A stretch of DNA of 64,000 bases from Apiotrichum sp. Y4204 (taxonomy: Eukaryota; Basidiomycota; Tremellomycetes; Trichosporonales; Trichosporonaceae), in the NCBI GenBank assembly GCA_025531455.1, contig JAMYHL010000061.1, positions 184,569 through 248,568 on the forward strand. The letters are read 5' to 3'. Position 1 is the first letter of the stretch. Every line of letters starts with the position of its first letter. The translations under genes and the position numbers were made by a program. Of the stretch, positions 1 through 11,544 are shown in pieces. The notes below the pieces were generated by a model, which saw only the letters and a list, made by a program, of their open reading frames with translations, did no database searches and was not told the origin of the DNA.

Positions 1-3000
1 GGCTAAATAAGGCATCGAGGTTGGCGAGCGAGACGGACGGACTGGCGGGAACGTGGGCCTGCGCAGAGGTCGCCATGTCGGTCGGCTCCACGAAACCGTA
101 GATATCCTCAAAGATGACGTCTCCCGCGGGCGTGGCGGCAAGGCATGCAATAATCTGCTGCGCATGCTGCACAAACTCCGAGCTCCGCTTCGCTCCCTGC
201 TCAAAGAGGAACTTGACAAGCGCGGTGGTGTTCCGGGGCCGCGAGCCTGCAAACGAGACAATAATGTCCTGGATGTCCTTGAGGTGGTCGTCGCTGAAGC
301 GCACGACAAGGTACACGAGATTTGAGAGCGCCTGCTGCTCCTGTGCAATCTCCTCGGGGCCAAGTTGAGATGTGTCCGTCTCAAGCTCAAGGACCTGAAG
401 GAACGTCGGGAGGATGCGGAGAGTGGCACCGCGGCGGGGCGCTTCGAGATGACCAAGTCGTGACGTGCACTCTGTGAGAAAGGGCAAGGCCAGGTTGGGA
501 TACAGGTTGGCAAGCCGCCGGGTCATCTCAATCTGCGCGTGGCGATATACGTTCGGCGCATCCGAACCGACCGATGGAAGGAGAGCGCTGACAGCGAGCT
601 GGTCCGCTGAATCGTGGAACAGCCAAACTGCAAGCTGAAATGCGCGCAGCCGCACGTCTCGCGTCGGATGGCCAAGCTTGGAGAGTGATAAGCATGCCAA
701 TTGCGCTGGCGGGAGCTTTATCGTCCCGTCGCTGATCATGTCCGCCACGACACCGAAAAAGGACGCCTCGAGACCAAAATGCTCTCCTTCGCCGAACGAC
801 TGGTGGAGAACTTCGTCGGCAAGTCGGGCCACGCCCCAGTTGTACTTTATAAGAGCGTGGAGCGCCTTGCGTCCCGTCTCGTGATGGGTTCTCTGGGATG
901 TCTGGAACATGCCGCGGATCCAGCGGAGAACAGTGAGGGGGTCCACGATATGGTCGGAGGACTGGTTCGCAGGCGTTGCGTCGTGTGCGGAGATGAGTTT
1001 GCCCAGACACAACGACGCCATGGCCTCGGCAGCAGCAGCTGAGAGAAGCTTAGTCTTAGCCTGCAGGTCGTCGAGATACTGCGCCTTGTCACGTTCGCCG
1101 CGGTACGAGTCAGCGGCCGCTTGTAGCGTGGCCGATTCACGCGCCTTGGCGACATCGGGTCGCCGCCCGACATGGCACCAGTCGTAGCAAAGCTTGAAGA
1201 TTGCCCCGCGGACGTCTTCACCAAGGAATCTGTCGCTGCTGTCGAGCTGCCCCAGTGCGGTGGTAAGATTGTCGACAACAACACAGAACCATCGACGCAG
1301 GTTCTGAAGGTCATAATCCTCACGCCATTGCGTGTCCGCCAAGAGCCCCAAGGTTATTTTCACAAACTGGATGAGCGACGACAGGTTGGCAATGTGGGCC
1401 TGTGTACGGCCCTCAAGAATGAGCGGCGAGATGAGGCAGAAGACATGGCCTGCCGCCGTCCACCGCATACCCTGCGCGGTCGGACGCCGATTGGTCGCGC
1501 GGTACGATTCAGACCACCGGCGGACGAGGGCAACGAGCGTCTCCGAGAGCGACCGCAGAGACGATTGGTTGATGGAGCCCAGTGCGTACACCACAGCATC
1601 CTGGAACCGCCGGTCGTCCCAGGCAAGAAGTTGCGCGAGAAACTGGAACAGCTGTGGAGAGAGCAAGGTCTCCATCGAGAGTTGTGTGTCCTTTCGAGAT
1701 GCCGGTGTGGAATGAGTAGCATCCACAGTGGCACACAGCACCGAGAGATACAGACGCCATTGATCGGCCAGAAGCGCAGCATCGGACGTCGAGCGATTCG
1801 CGGCGGGGCCAATGCGGATGGGCTTAGCAGACGCGATGGCATTCACATGAGCGTGCAGCCGGAGGACAGTAGCGGCGACGCGAATCTGCAGTTCCTTCAC
1901 TGGCCCAGCAAGCTGGTCAGCAATCTTGCAGATGAATGCGGGCAGGATGGATGCCCATAGCACGGCGTCCTTTGTGCTTTCGCTCTCTGCGATTTTACGC
2001 ATGAGCTTGGTGCCCTTGTAGCCCTCCAACCGGGTCCGCGCGTTCGGGGACAGTGTCGGCAGCTTGATAAGAAGAGCAAAGTCGGCGTCGCTGATTGTGC
2101 TTTCATACATTTGCAGCACGGTGGAAATCTTTGGCGCGTCGTCAAGGAGTACTCGCGAATAGCGGAACGCTGCCGATGGTTCACGGCCCTGGCCGATCAT
2201 ATCAGTCGCGCCTGTGAGCACGGGATACGCCAGCTTGCGGAGGTGAACGCTCGCAGACGTGAGGAGGAACAGCGCCATGGCCTCGATCTTTTCCACGAAA
2301 GCAGAATCCACTGGGTCCGGGTCCTCTGACGCGCGCTGGTGTGTTGCGAGCATTCCCAATACGTCCACCCAGAGCTTGACGACGCGCACGAGCTGCGAGT
2401 CCAAGAGCCGCGTTCCAACAAAGTGGTCCCTGAAGACATTGCGCGATTCGAACACAAACTGGCGGTAGTTGTCGACAATAATCCTGCACAACGCGGGGTC
2501 ATCTTCTGCGAGACGACGTATTGTGTTGGACGCCACCTCGCAGGTCGTCGGGTTTGCAGAGAACGTCGCCCGGCAGAGAATGTTGACAAGATCGGTAATG
2601 TTGGGCGCGATGCCCACGAGCGACGGGAGCGCGTCGAGAATAGCAGTCATTAGCCGGAAGGGCGCTTCGTATCGCGAGGGATACGCCACATGAATGTCGC
2701 CGTGTTTTCTTGTCACCAGATCGCCAGAGCTCTCGAGGGACGCACTCGAAGCGTGAACCGACAACGTCACCACATCGCTGCTCAACAAGACATTCCCACA
2801 CGTCCGGTCGCAGCTCAACAGGACGTTGATCGTCATCGGCCCGCATGTTTTGATGAACTCCTCAGTCTCCGGACATTCTGTAAATGGTCCGGTATCGCAG
2901 TCAAACCCGTCAAACTCAAACTTCGAAAAGTCTGCACTGCTGGGAAACATGACCGGGCGATCGTTGGCAATGCAGCGTAATGACCGTGTCGCGGCCCGCA

Positions 3001-5330
3001 CGGCAACATAGGCACGCTCCGAGTGGAGCAGTTCGGTCACACCTCCCGGACTCCGGTGTGTCGGAATCGCATCACGCATAAACTCGCCCACGAGCTCGGT
3101 CCCGTAGTCGAATTGCCGCGTCATGACGTAGTGCAGGATAGCCACAAACGGCTCGAGCGGAAGATCTGGGGGCAGGAGCTGGCTGCTGTTTTGAGGGAAG
3201 TGATGCCGCAACAAGCCTTCGAGGCGTTTCCGCGTGGACGTAGAACTCTCAGGACAACGGTTGAGGTAGACCCACAACAGCCGAATGAACGCGTTCATAC
3301 CAACGACTCGACATGCTCGATCCTGGGGTTAGCGAGGGACGTTCGGGATTGTTGAGACCAGATACAGAGCTCAAAGCAAAGTGCCACCGCACTACCTTTA
3401 GCCTGCACCCACCTTCGACTTTGCCGCGATCACGTCGATGCAGGTTTGCCAATTCTCCATAAAGATCTCGCGCGGTGATACCGCTAGTGCGACAACCACA
3501 AGGGGGAACGCGACGCTCCAGTACCGCTGTTTAGCTGCCATAGCCATTGCACGCTGGAGGACGCTGGCGATGACCTTCGCCCACATGGGGTGGTTGACTT
3601 CTGCCGTAGCGGTCTCAATGACGGGGTGCAGAAGGTGGGTGAACGTCTCTGCGTACGCGTATTTCAGCGTACTACCGTGTACGTTGCCAAACAAAACGGC
3701 GAGGTTCTGCAAGAACTCGGCCGACATCTCCAGCTCGCTCTCGGGATACACGCGTAGCTTGAGTTTCCGCACGCCCTTGAGGACGTGTTCCACCTTGGCC
3801 TCCGCATCCTTGGATCCACTGGATGATAAGCCCGTAAGCTCGTGGGTGAAACGCTCTGAGACGGTGAGGAAGCGGGTTTTGGACAGCTCGCCGAGAAAGT
3901 CCACGAGTAGTGCGGATATTGTTCTCCGCTGGGCATGCTCGTCTGCCCGTTCTGAGCGGAAGAGAGAAAACGCTGCGTGCTCCAGATTCAATGCAACCTC
4001 CTCACCGAGCTGGTCTGGTGGGACGATCCGAACAATCTCGATCAACGCGCGGTGGTAGATGTACTTTGCCGCGAGCTGCTTTCTGCTCGTGAGCATATCA
4101 ACCGCCTCGTCAGGTCGAATCTGGAGGCCGATGGGCTGCGTCAGATGGCTCCGGACCTCGGATGGGTTCATGTTATCACACTGCAGGCGGCACCACGCGA
4201 AGAGAAGATCCAACACTCGCCGAGCGTGTCGCCTTGCGCAATTGGCAAGTGAGAGCAGAAGCTCGTCGAATGCTGGATCTTGTCCGCCCTCCAGCGACGC
4301 GGTAATCGTCACCTGTGAGTTCTGATGGGTAAGAATCGAGCGAAAGCAACATACTTACGATAGGCTTCGCCATCAACTTCTTGATCTTCTTCTCCGCGGC
4401 GTCGCGAAACTCGTGAAACACAACACGCAGCGCCTCTTCCGCTGAGGTTTTCCCAAAATGCTCAATATCTTCTGATATCGACGGCTGCCGGATAAACATG
4501 CTCGTGTCGCTGCCCTGCCTGCCAATACGAGAGGGGGTCGACCGATTTAGTGGTAACCGCGGGAGGGCGGGGAGAGGGTGGTCCTCAGCACGAAATGTGG
4601 AGCTTGCATCTGAGCGCGTTGACCGTGCGCCAAGCGACCTCTGCGAGGAGTGGGCAGTGCCGCCCTGTGACCGCGAGCGGTCAAACACGGACGACATGGA
4701 CGTTTTGGTATTCGCGCGCGGCCGATTACCTATCGCCCCATTCGGCGGCGACGACGGCGGCGCCATCGTGAACGGGTTGCGGAGCGCGGGATATCCTCCT
4801 GGGCGGCTGTCCCACGATACATTGGGCATGGGCGGTGGTGGCGGACGGTCGGCGCCGCTCTTGAACACATTCTTCAATGACGCAAATGACCCCTTGCGCG
4901 GACCGAGCAGCCCACTCCCAGACCCAGACTGCTGCATGGCGTGCGTGCCTAGCGAGGTCGCTGACCCGTTTGACTGCTTGCCGAGACGGTGTACTGGTGT
5001 CGGAGGGTCTAGTGTTGCGAGGTCGTGTGCCGAGGCCGAGAACGACAGTCCACTCTTGCCCGGTGTTGATTGTGTGCGGCCGAATCCGAACGGGCGCTCG
5101 GGGAAGTTGTCTGCGCGTGGTGTGTCCTCTGGTGAGCTGACGGTGGGCGTCCCCAGAGGCGAGCGCACAAAGGAGGGGAGGTTAAGGTCATCATCGTCGT
5201 CAAAGTCTGGTTATTAGTGTGAGTGGGTGAGTGAGTGATGAGGTTGGTTGGCGGGACGGACAAACGGCTCGCAAGCGTCGAGAGGATGGGAGATGGGGAA
5301 TTGAGGCTTACCTGGGATGACGATTTCCAT
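1..5330 (-). CDS. TAO3: Cell morphogenesis protein Tao3/Mor2/Furry (5' part, runs off window)
   Basis: Large scaffold protein of the RAM/MOR network, which acts with the NDR kinase to control polarised growth and cell separation. Four exons are visible: 5312-5330, 4359-5206, 3413-4312 and 3322 down past position 1. The start ATG is at 5330. A 19-nt first exon encodes MEIVIP and splices into an acidic FDDDDDLNLP stretch. Residues to about 270 are low complexity, rich in Ser and Pro. From there the helical Furry N-terminal domain begins, including SRKQLAAKYIYHRALIEIV and MNAFIRLLWVYLNRCPES. Exon 4 stays open for over 1100 codons, so at least 1696 residues are visible; family members exceed 2000, so the C-terminus lies beyond the window. 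Introns are 46 to 105 nt. The family call rests on recognised motifs and size. I am confident of it. Confidence 0.85.
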
Positions 5331-6298
5331 GGCGGGCAGTTTGGCTGAGCGTCTGTGGAGTGGTGTATGCGTATGAGTAGGTGTTCCTGTCGCCCCCTTT
5401 GTGCTCCTGACCGTCAATCAGAATGAGGAGGGAGGGTGTCAGTGTATGGTCGTCGCTGTCGACGATGATGATGGGTGATGGAGGTGGTGGTGATGAATGA
5501 TCGCGGCCCACGCGGCCAGCGGCGACGGCGGACACTCTGAGTCAACTGGGAGGGAACCAGGAGGGGGGTGAGGGCCTGGGCTTGGAACATTACAGTCACG
5601 TGACAAAACACGCGGGATGCACGTCTGATAGTTGGATATACGGGTATACATCAGGCTCTTTGCGAGTGCTTTGATCTCGATGATCTCACAAACTCACATG
5701 CAAGAGCTCCCTTCGCAATCTGTCTCTCTAGATCTCTCTGTTCATCGACCAGTTCATCTCAACTTGATAGCAAGACACAAGAACAGAGAAGTATCCTATA
5801 TATCATACGAGGTGCAGCTCTGCATGAGATCGCCGCTTCGTTGACAGCTTCTTGGCTGGAATCTCTCCGCCGCCCGAAATAGCTCCACATGGACTACAAA
5901 TTAATAACCATGTGCCATCATCTCGTCATGCACCGCGCACGTAAAATCAAGGCACTACCCGCAAGTTTGCATGTTTTGAACGCCGAACATCAATTCGGCA
6001 TTGCAAAACGTCGCAAACGCCATCAACCAGCAGGAAGATGGCATGGCCATATGGGCACATGTTAACATGTTGGAGCAGAGGTGAGGCACCAAGCTCACCT
6101 GCTGTGACCATTAGGCTATCACGCGCTATCTTGAATTAAGCTTGGGTCTTGTGCCATATTTGATGTTATCGTCGACTTCGTGCCTACTCTATAGAGGACT
6201 GCCGCTGGCCGCCGGTGCGTGCACGAGGAACTAAGAAGGCCAATAGTACATAAAAACCCTCTATGATACGGGCATTACTGAAATCCTCTCCATTCATC
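5331..6298. other. Intergenic region, divergent promoters of TAO3 and amino-acid permease
   Basis: No convincing gene. The TAO3 side (about 5335-5560) has CT-rich and CA-rich coding-strand tracts typical of a 5' leader. An AT-rich segment lies at about 5640-6250. A TATA-like ACATAAAAA at about 6248 sits roughly 50 bases before the permease start. Confidence 0.5.
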
Positions 6299-8113
6299 AT
6301 GACTGACGCTGGGTGGCGTTACGACGCGGCGCACCACCTCTACTCCGACAAGCCGCGCGACGACACTGCCGATGCCGAGGGCGGCAAGCTTGAATGGGAG
6401 GGGTACAATGCCCCGGGCAGGCGCGACATCGTCCTCGAAGAGGGGGAGGCACGCGACCTGCGCCGTGGTCTGGAACAGCGCCATATCTCGATGATCGCGC
6501 TGGCAGGTAGGATGCATCATCCCAACGATAGCTCACTCCAACAGGTTCGATTGGAACGGGTCTGTTCCTCAGTCTTGGCGGCGCAATCGCCCGCGGCGGC
6601 CCACTCGGTTCGCTTCTTGGGTACTTCATTATTGGGCTCGTCGTCTGCGCAGTGCAGTTTGCCCTCGGTGAAGTCACAGCCCTCATCCCCGTGACAGGCT
6701 CGTTTGTGCGCCACTGCGAGGTGTTTATCGACCCCGCGCTCGGCTTTGCTGTCGGGTGGAATCTGACGTATGGCAACTGGCTCTCGGTGTGTGCTAAGAT
6801 GCCGTCTAAGCTTACGCTACAGGTCCCCTCGGAGATCACGGCAATCTGCGTGTTGTTCCAATACTGGACCGACGTGCACCCAGCGACGTTTATCTGCATC
6901 TTCATCTTTTTGACCGCGTGCGTGGGATTCATGCGCATCCGGTGGCTGGGCGAGGTCGAGTTCTTCTTTGTGAGCCTCCATCCCATCACCTGCTAACGGT
7001 AGGCAATCCTCAAGATCCTGCTCGTAGTGGGGCTTATCATCTTCGGACTATGCGTGGACCTCGGCGGGGTCCACGGCGTCGAACGCATCGGGTTTCGGTA
7101 CTGGAAGCATCCGGGCCCGTTCGTGGAGTACATCGCAACCGGGTCGCTGGGGAGGTTTCTCGGCTTCTGGTCGGTGCTCATCGGTGCGGTATTCTCTTTC
7201 GCCGGTGTGGAATCAGTAGCCGCCGCCGCCGCAGAAACGAAGAACCCGCGCGTCGCGATCCCCAAGGCTGTCAAGCGGGTGTTTGCGCGCGTGACAGTGT
7301 TCTACGTCCTCTCGGTGCTCGTCGTCGGCATGCTCGTCCCGAGTGACGACGAGCGGCTCCAAGATGATTCGGGGACGGCGGGTACATCGCCATTCGTCCT
7401 CGCCGCTGCTGCTGGTGGTATCAAGGCCATTCCCCACATTATCAACGCGGTGGTGATAACCTCGGCGTGGAGCTCGTCAAACCAGGCGCTCCTCAGCGGC
7501 TCGCGCGTGTTGTATGGTCTGGCGCTCAAGGGCCACGCGCCCCGCGTATTCTGCCGCGTCAACCGCTGGGGCACGCCATACGTCGCGGTCTCGAGCTACG
7601 TCGCGTTCATGTTTCTCGCGTTCATGTCGCTCTCAAGCGGCGCGCTCACCGTCTTTTACTGGTTCATGAACCTTGTCGGGTGTGCGGTCCTCATCTCGTG
7701 GCTGGCCGTCCTCACGAACCATTTGCGGATGCACGCGGCCCTGAGGAAACAGGCCATTGATCCCCGTCGCCTCCCGTGGTACAACTGGTGGACCCGTGAG
7801 TGGAACCATGTACCCACTGACAACAGCGTATGCGTCCACTCTCGCCGTGGCGTTCTGCCTCCTCCTGCTCCTCACAAACGGCTTTGTCGTGTTCACCCGC
7901 GGCAACTGGGACACCGCAACGTTCATCACAGCGTATCTTGACATTGGAATTGTTGCCTTCGTATTTGGGGTATACAAGCTCGTCCGCCGCACAAAGTGGG
8001 TGCGCCTCGAGGACGTACCCCTCCATGCTATCCTCGAGGGTATCGAGCGCGAGCCGTCCAAGGGCGAGACGAAGCACGGGTGGATCAGGCTCGTCTCCTG
8101 GCTTTGGGATTAA
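6299..8113 (+). CDS. Amino-acid permease, APC superfamily (AAT/Dip5-Gap1 type)
   Basis: Plasma-membrane amino-acid/proton symporter of about 558 residues, the usual size for this family. Exons are 6299-6506, 6545-6786, 6823-6969, 7003-7795 and 7827-8113. The N-terminal cytosolic part ends in RGLEQRHISMIALAGG, matching the family's RH..MIALGG entry to helix 1, followed by the SIGTGLF loop. Later hallmarks are SFAGVESVAAAAAETKNPR and SSSNQALLSGSRVLYGLA. About twelve membrane segments can be seen. The C-terminus is short and ends LVSWLWD. Intron 2 (6787-6822) is 36 nt with no stop, so retention would add 12 residues to the loop after YGNWLS. Splicing gives the better family fit. Substrate cannot be read from sequence. 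The gene lies next to another APC transporter of a different subfamily. Confidence 0.88.
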
Positions 8114-9188
8114 TAGGACTGTTGAGGTATGGCATGTGAGGGATTTGCATGTGGCTATGATCGGTAGAAGAGCCAGCCGAAGATGGTGGCTGCATTTCAG
8201 ACTGAGCGACTTTGTACAGTAGCTGCGCGACTCGGCAGTCACGAAGTCACCAGAGTCGCACGTTCAACCCGAGTTGAGGCGTGCCGCCATCAGTTTCGTC
8301 AACCCAGCCGCCGCCGCGCACGCTGTGCTGTGCCCGCCTCGTCTGTTCTCCTCGCCATTACATTGCCGATAGATACCTTCAGCAACGGCACGAGTGTCCA
8401 TCGTCCCGAGCCTCGCCAATCACTCATTCACTGGCGGCGAAGCCGCTATCTGAGGTCAGCGCGAGTACGTTACTCCCCGACAAGTGGACGGGGAATGAGA
8501 ATTATCGCTCGGCGAACACCGACAGCGCGGGACGACCGCAAGGCGGGTTGAGTGAGACACCACGACCATCCGCATTCCGCCATCCGGCCATCAACCCGTC
8601 ATCCGGCTGTTTAGCACTGCGACAGATCGACTATCTACCGCACGCACTGTGGTGCCGCAGCACCGCAGCCTTATCGCGGACACATGTGATGCCATCCAAT
8701 GGGCAAGTTTGAGGTACAATCAGGCAGATTGCGGCGATGGGCCTACTTCCCCGCCGGATTTCTGGCGGTGGCTCCGCCCGTCAGTTGCCGGCCCCGAACG
8801 TGCCTCATTACGCATCGTGCATCTTGTTCCTCTTCTGGCCTTGCACTCTTGGCTTTGGCTCTTGGCTCCTGGCTCCCTCGTGCTCAAGGGCGGACAAGGC
8901 CGGCTCGATCTGGCCATCGTGTACATACGTACGCTCATGAGCCACTATCGCGGCCAAGCTGGTCGCGTGCCCCAAGATCTCTCATCTCACCGAGCGGTGA
9001 CGCGCCCAGCCCTGTTCCGGCTCTCCTGCCGGTTCAATGTTGATAGGACATCCCTGGCCAGAGGATGGCGGTAAGCGAGTTGGGGAGACGCTCTGAGGCT
9101 TGTTTACGCTCATGCTCATATAAGTCGGGGGACGCGACCCAGTGCCTAACTTACTCCACTCTCACCACTAATCCGAACCAGAACCAGG
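8114..9188. other. Intergenic region upstream of the choline/GABA-type permease
   Basis: About 1.1 kb with no supported gene. Several short open frames here are GC-driven and have no recognisable product. A TATAA element occurs near the downstream start. Confidence 0.5.
9119..9123 (+). promoter_or_regulatory. TATA element of the choline/GABA-type permease
   Basis: TATAA, about 65 bases before the ATG at 9189, in an otherwise GC-rich leader. The position suits a fungal core promoter. No transcript data support it. Confidence 0.4.
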
Positions 9189-11318
9189 ATGGACAAGAAG
9201 GACAGCACGACAGTGCACCACTACGATGCGGACGGGTACGATGTGGACAAGCATGAGCTCGACCAGACGGGCCACGAGATCGTGCATCTCAAGCGGCGTT
9301 TCTCAATGTTTGCATGTCTCGGCATTGCGTTTGCCATTCTCAACTCGTGGACCGCCATGGCGTCCAGTCTCCAGATTGTGCTCCCCTCGGGCGGGAGCAT
9401 CACCATGGTCTGGGGGCTGCTCGCGAGCGCTATCGGCGCGTTCCTCATGGTCCTCTCTCTGTGAGTAGGCCGCAAAGCATTCTCTGACCCCCAGTGCCGA
9501 GATCTGCCAGGCGTTCCCGCTCACTGGAGGACAGTACGACTGGGCATGTGAGTGATCAGTCTTGGTCCAATTTTATGCTTACACCAGACGTCCTTGCGCC
9601 CAAGAGCATCCGCAGGCCGCTGTCGTTCTTCACGGGCTGGATGAGTGCCGCGGGCTGGATCAGCGTGAGTGCGCTATCAGCCTGGAGGAGACTGACGACT
9701 AGCTGATCGCGACCAACTCGTCCGTCTGCGCCAACTTTGTCACTGGGTGCGTTCCCTCCGTTTCATGCTACTGACAGCAGCATTGTCGCGCTCTCACACC
9801 CCGAGTTCACTGTCCAGCGCTGGCAGACGTTCCTCATGTACATTGGCTGGACGCTCATCGCCTTCCTGCTCAACATGTTCTGCGTTCGCTTGCTGCCCGT
9901 TCTCGAGCGCGGCGCGTTCTACTGGTCCATTGCCGGCTTCTTCATCGTCATTATCACGGTGCTTTCGTGCTCGTCGGGCGAGTTCCAGCCGCCCAAAAAT
10001 GTCTTTGCGACGTGGACCAACGTCACTGGCGTGAGTGGATTAGGATGTGCCATGTCGTTGCGGCAGCCTGTCTGTCTTCCTTCTCATTGTTCTGCTTTAT
10101 TTTGCTTTTCTTTTTTTCTCTTCTTCCATCCTTTCCTTCCTCTCATCTCGACTCCTCTTTCCTCTTCACTTCAAACATCCCAGCAGCTACTGACCCGCAG
10201 TGGCCGGATGGAATGGCATTCCTCCTCGGTCTCCTCCAGTCGTGCTTTGGGCTGACCGCTTTCGTGAGTAAGGCCGCTACCCCACATTCAACATCGATTC
10301 AGCTGCTCACTACAGGACGCGGCGACGCACATGATTGAGGAAATCCCCCGGCCTGGCCACAATGCCCCGAAAGTAATGTGAGTTGCCTGTCGGCCCCGAA
10401 ACAACTCAGCTAACAGCAGGGTCACAGCCGTCGCGCTCGGCTCGTCCACCTCGTTTGTCTTCGTCATCGTCCTGCTCTTCTGCCTGCGCGACCTTGACGG
10501 GGTCATCTCTGCCGCCACCGGCCCCCTCCTCCAGATCTACTACCAGGCAACTAGCAACCGCGCCGGCGTACGTCCCCTTTTCCCTCCAGAAACTGATATC
10601 AGGCAACGTGCCTCGTGTTCATCAACCTCGTGGCCATGTTTGCGGCCTGCCAGGGCGTCATGACCGTCGCGTCGCGCATCGTCTATTCATTTGCCCGCGA
10701 CCGCGGCATCGGCCAGATCAGCCCCGCCCTCGGCCGCGTACACCCCCGTCTCCTCGTCCCGGCCTGGAGCATCATCTTCTGCTCGGCGTGGGTCCTCGTC
10801 TTCGGCCTCATCTGTGAGTCGTATCCGAGCTGAGCAGCTCATATCCGCAAAGCTCGGGCTGACTTGCAGACCTCGGCTCCTCGGTTGCCCTCAACGCCAT
10901 CATCTCCGCGTCCGTCGTCTTCCTCCAAATCTCGTACTTTATCCCTAGTACGTCCCCCATCGTAAAACCTCCTAACCGCAGTCCTCCTCTCCTTCCTCCG
11001 CGGCCACAAGGTGCTGAACGGAGTAAAGGGAACGTGGTCCCTCGGCCGCTGGCGCCGTGAGTTTTTGTTATCAGTGGACTCCAAACCCTAACGACAGTGC
11101 TCATCAACGGCCTCGCGCTCATCTTCATCACCGTCACGTCCGTGTGCTTCCTCCTCCCGCCCGCGCTGCCAGTCACGGGCACGACGATGAACTATGTTTC
11201 GGTCGTGCTCGCCATTGTCATCATTCTGTGTGGTATCACGTGGGTTATTGATGGGCGCAAGCGGTTCGATGGGCCGAGCGAGCTCGAGGAGCGGCTTGCG
11301 CTCGCACGTAGGGTGTAG
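9189..11318 (+). CDS. Choline/GABA-type permease (Hnm1/Uga4 group, APC superfamily)
   Basis: Twelve-helix transporter of about 517 residues for choline, GABA or a related amine. It is encoded in twelve exons: 9189-9460, 9495-9547, 9588-9664, 9703-9746, 9781-10030, 10201-10263, 10316-10377, 10420-10567, 10603-10813, 10870-10947, 10982-11056 and 11098-11318. The joined frame is open throughout. Family marks include FPLTGGQYDWAY, ALSHPEF..QRWQTFLMY, FATWTNVTGWPDGMAFLLG, DAATHMIEEIPRPGHNAP, ASRIVYSFARDRGI and LPVTGTTMNYVSVV. The NVTGW and DAATHM segments match the Hnm1-like branch. Most introns are 33 to 57 nt; the fifth (10031-10200, 170 nt) carries a long pyrimidine tract. The substrate within the group is uncertain. 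Confidence 0.87.
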
Positions 11319-11544
11319 GTGGGAAAGAACGAGACGATTTTGCGGCAGTGGCTCCGGAATGATAAGTGATGGGTAGTAGCAACAGCAATATCGGATTCTT
11401 CACGGGGCGGTTGTAACCTTATGTACGCCATCTAATGCGACGATCTTTGAAGCAATGTGTTTTGCATGTCATGGTCAGCTATCTACATCTCCAGCCGAAG
11501 CTCTCCTCTCCCTCAGAGGAATACAACCTGACCGCCCCAGAAAA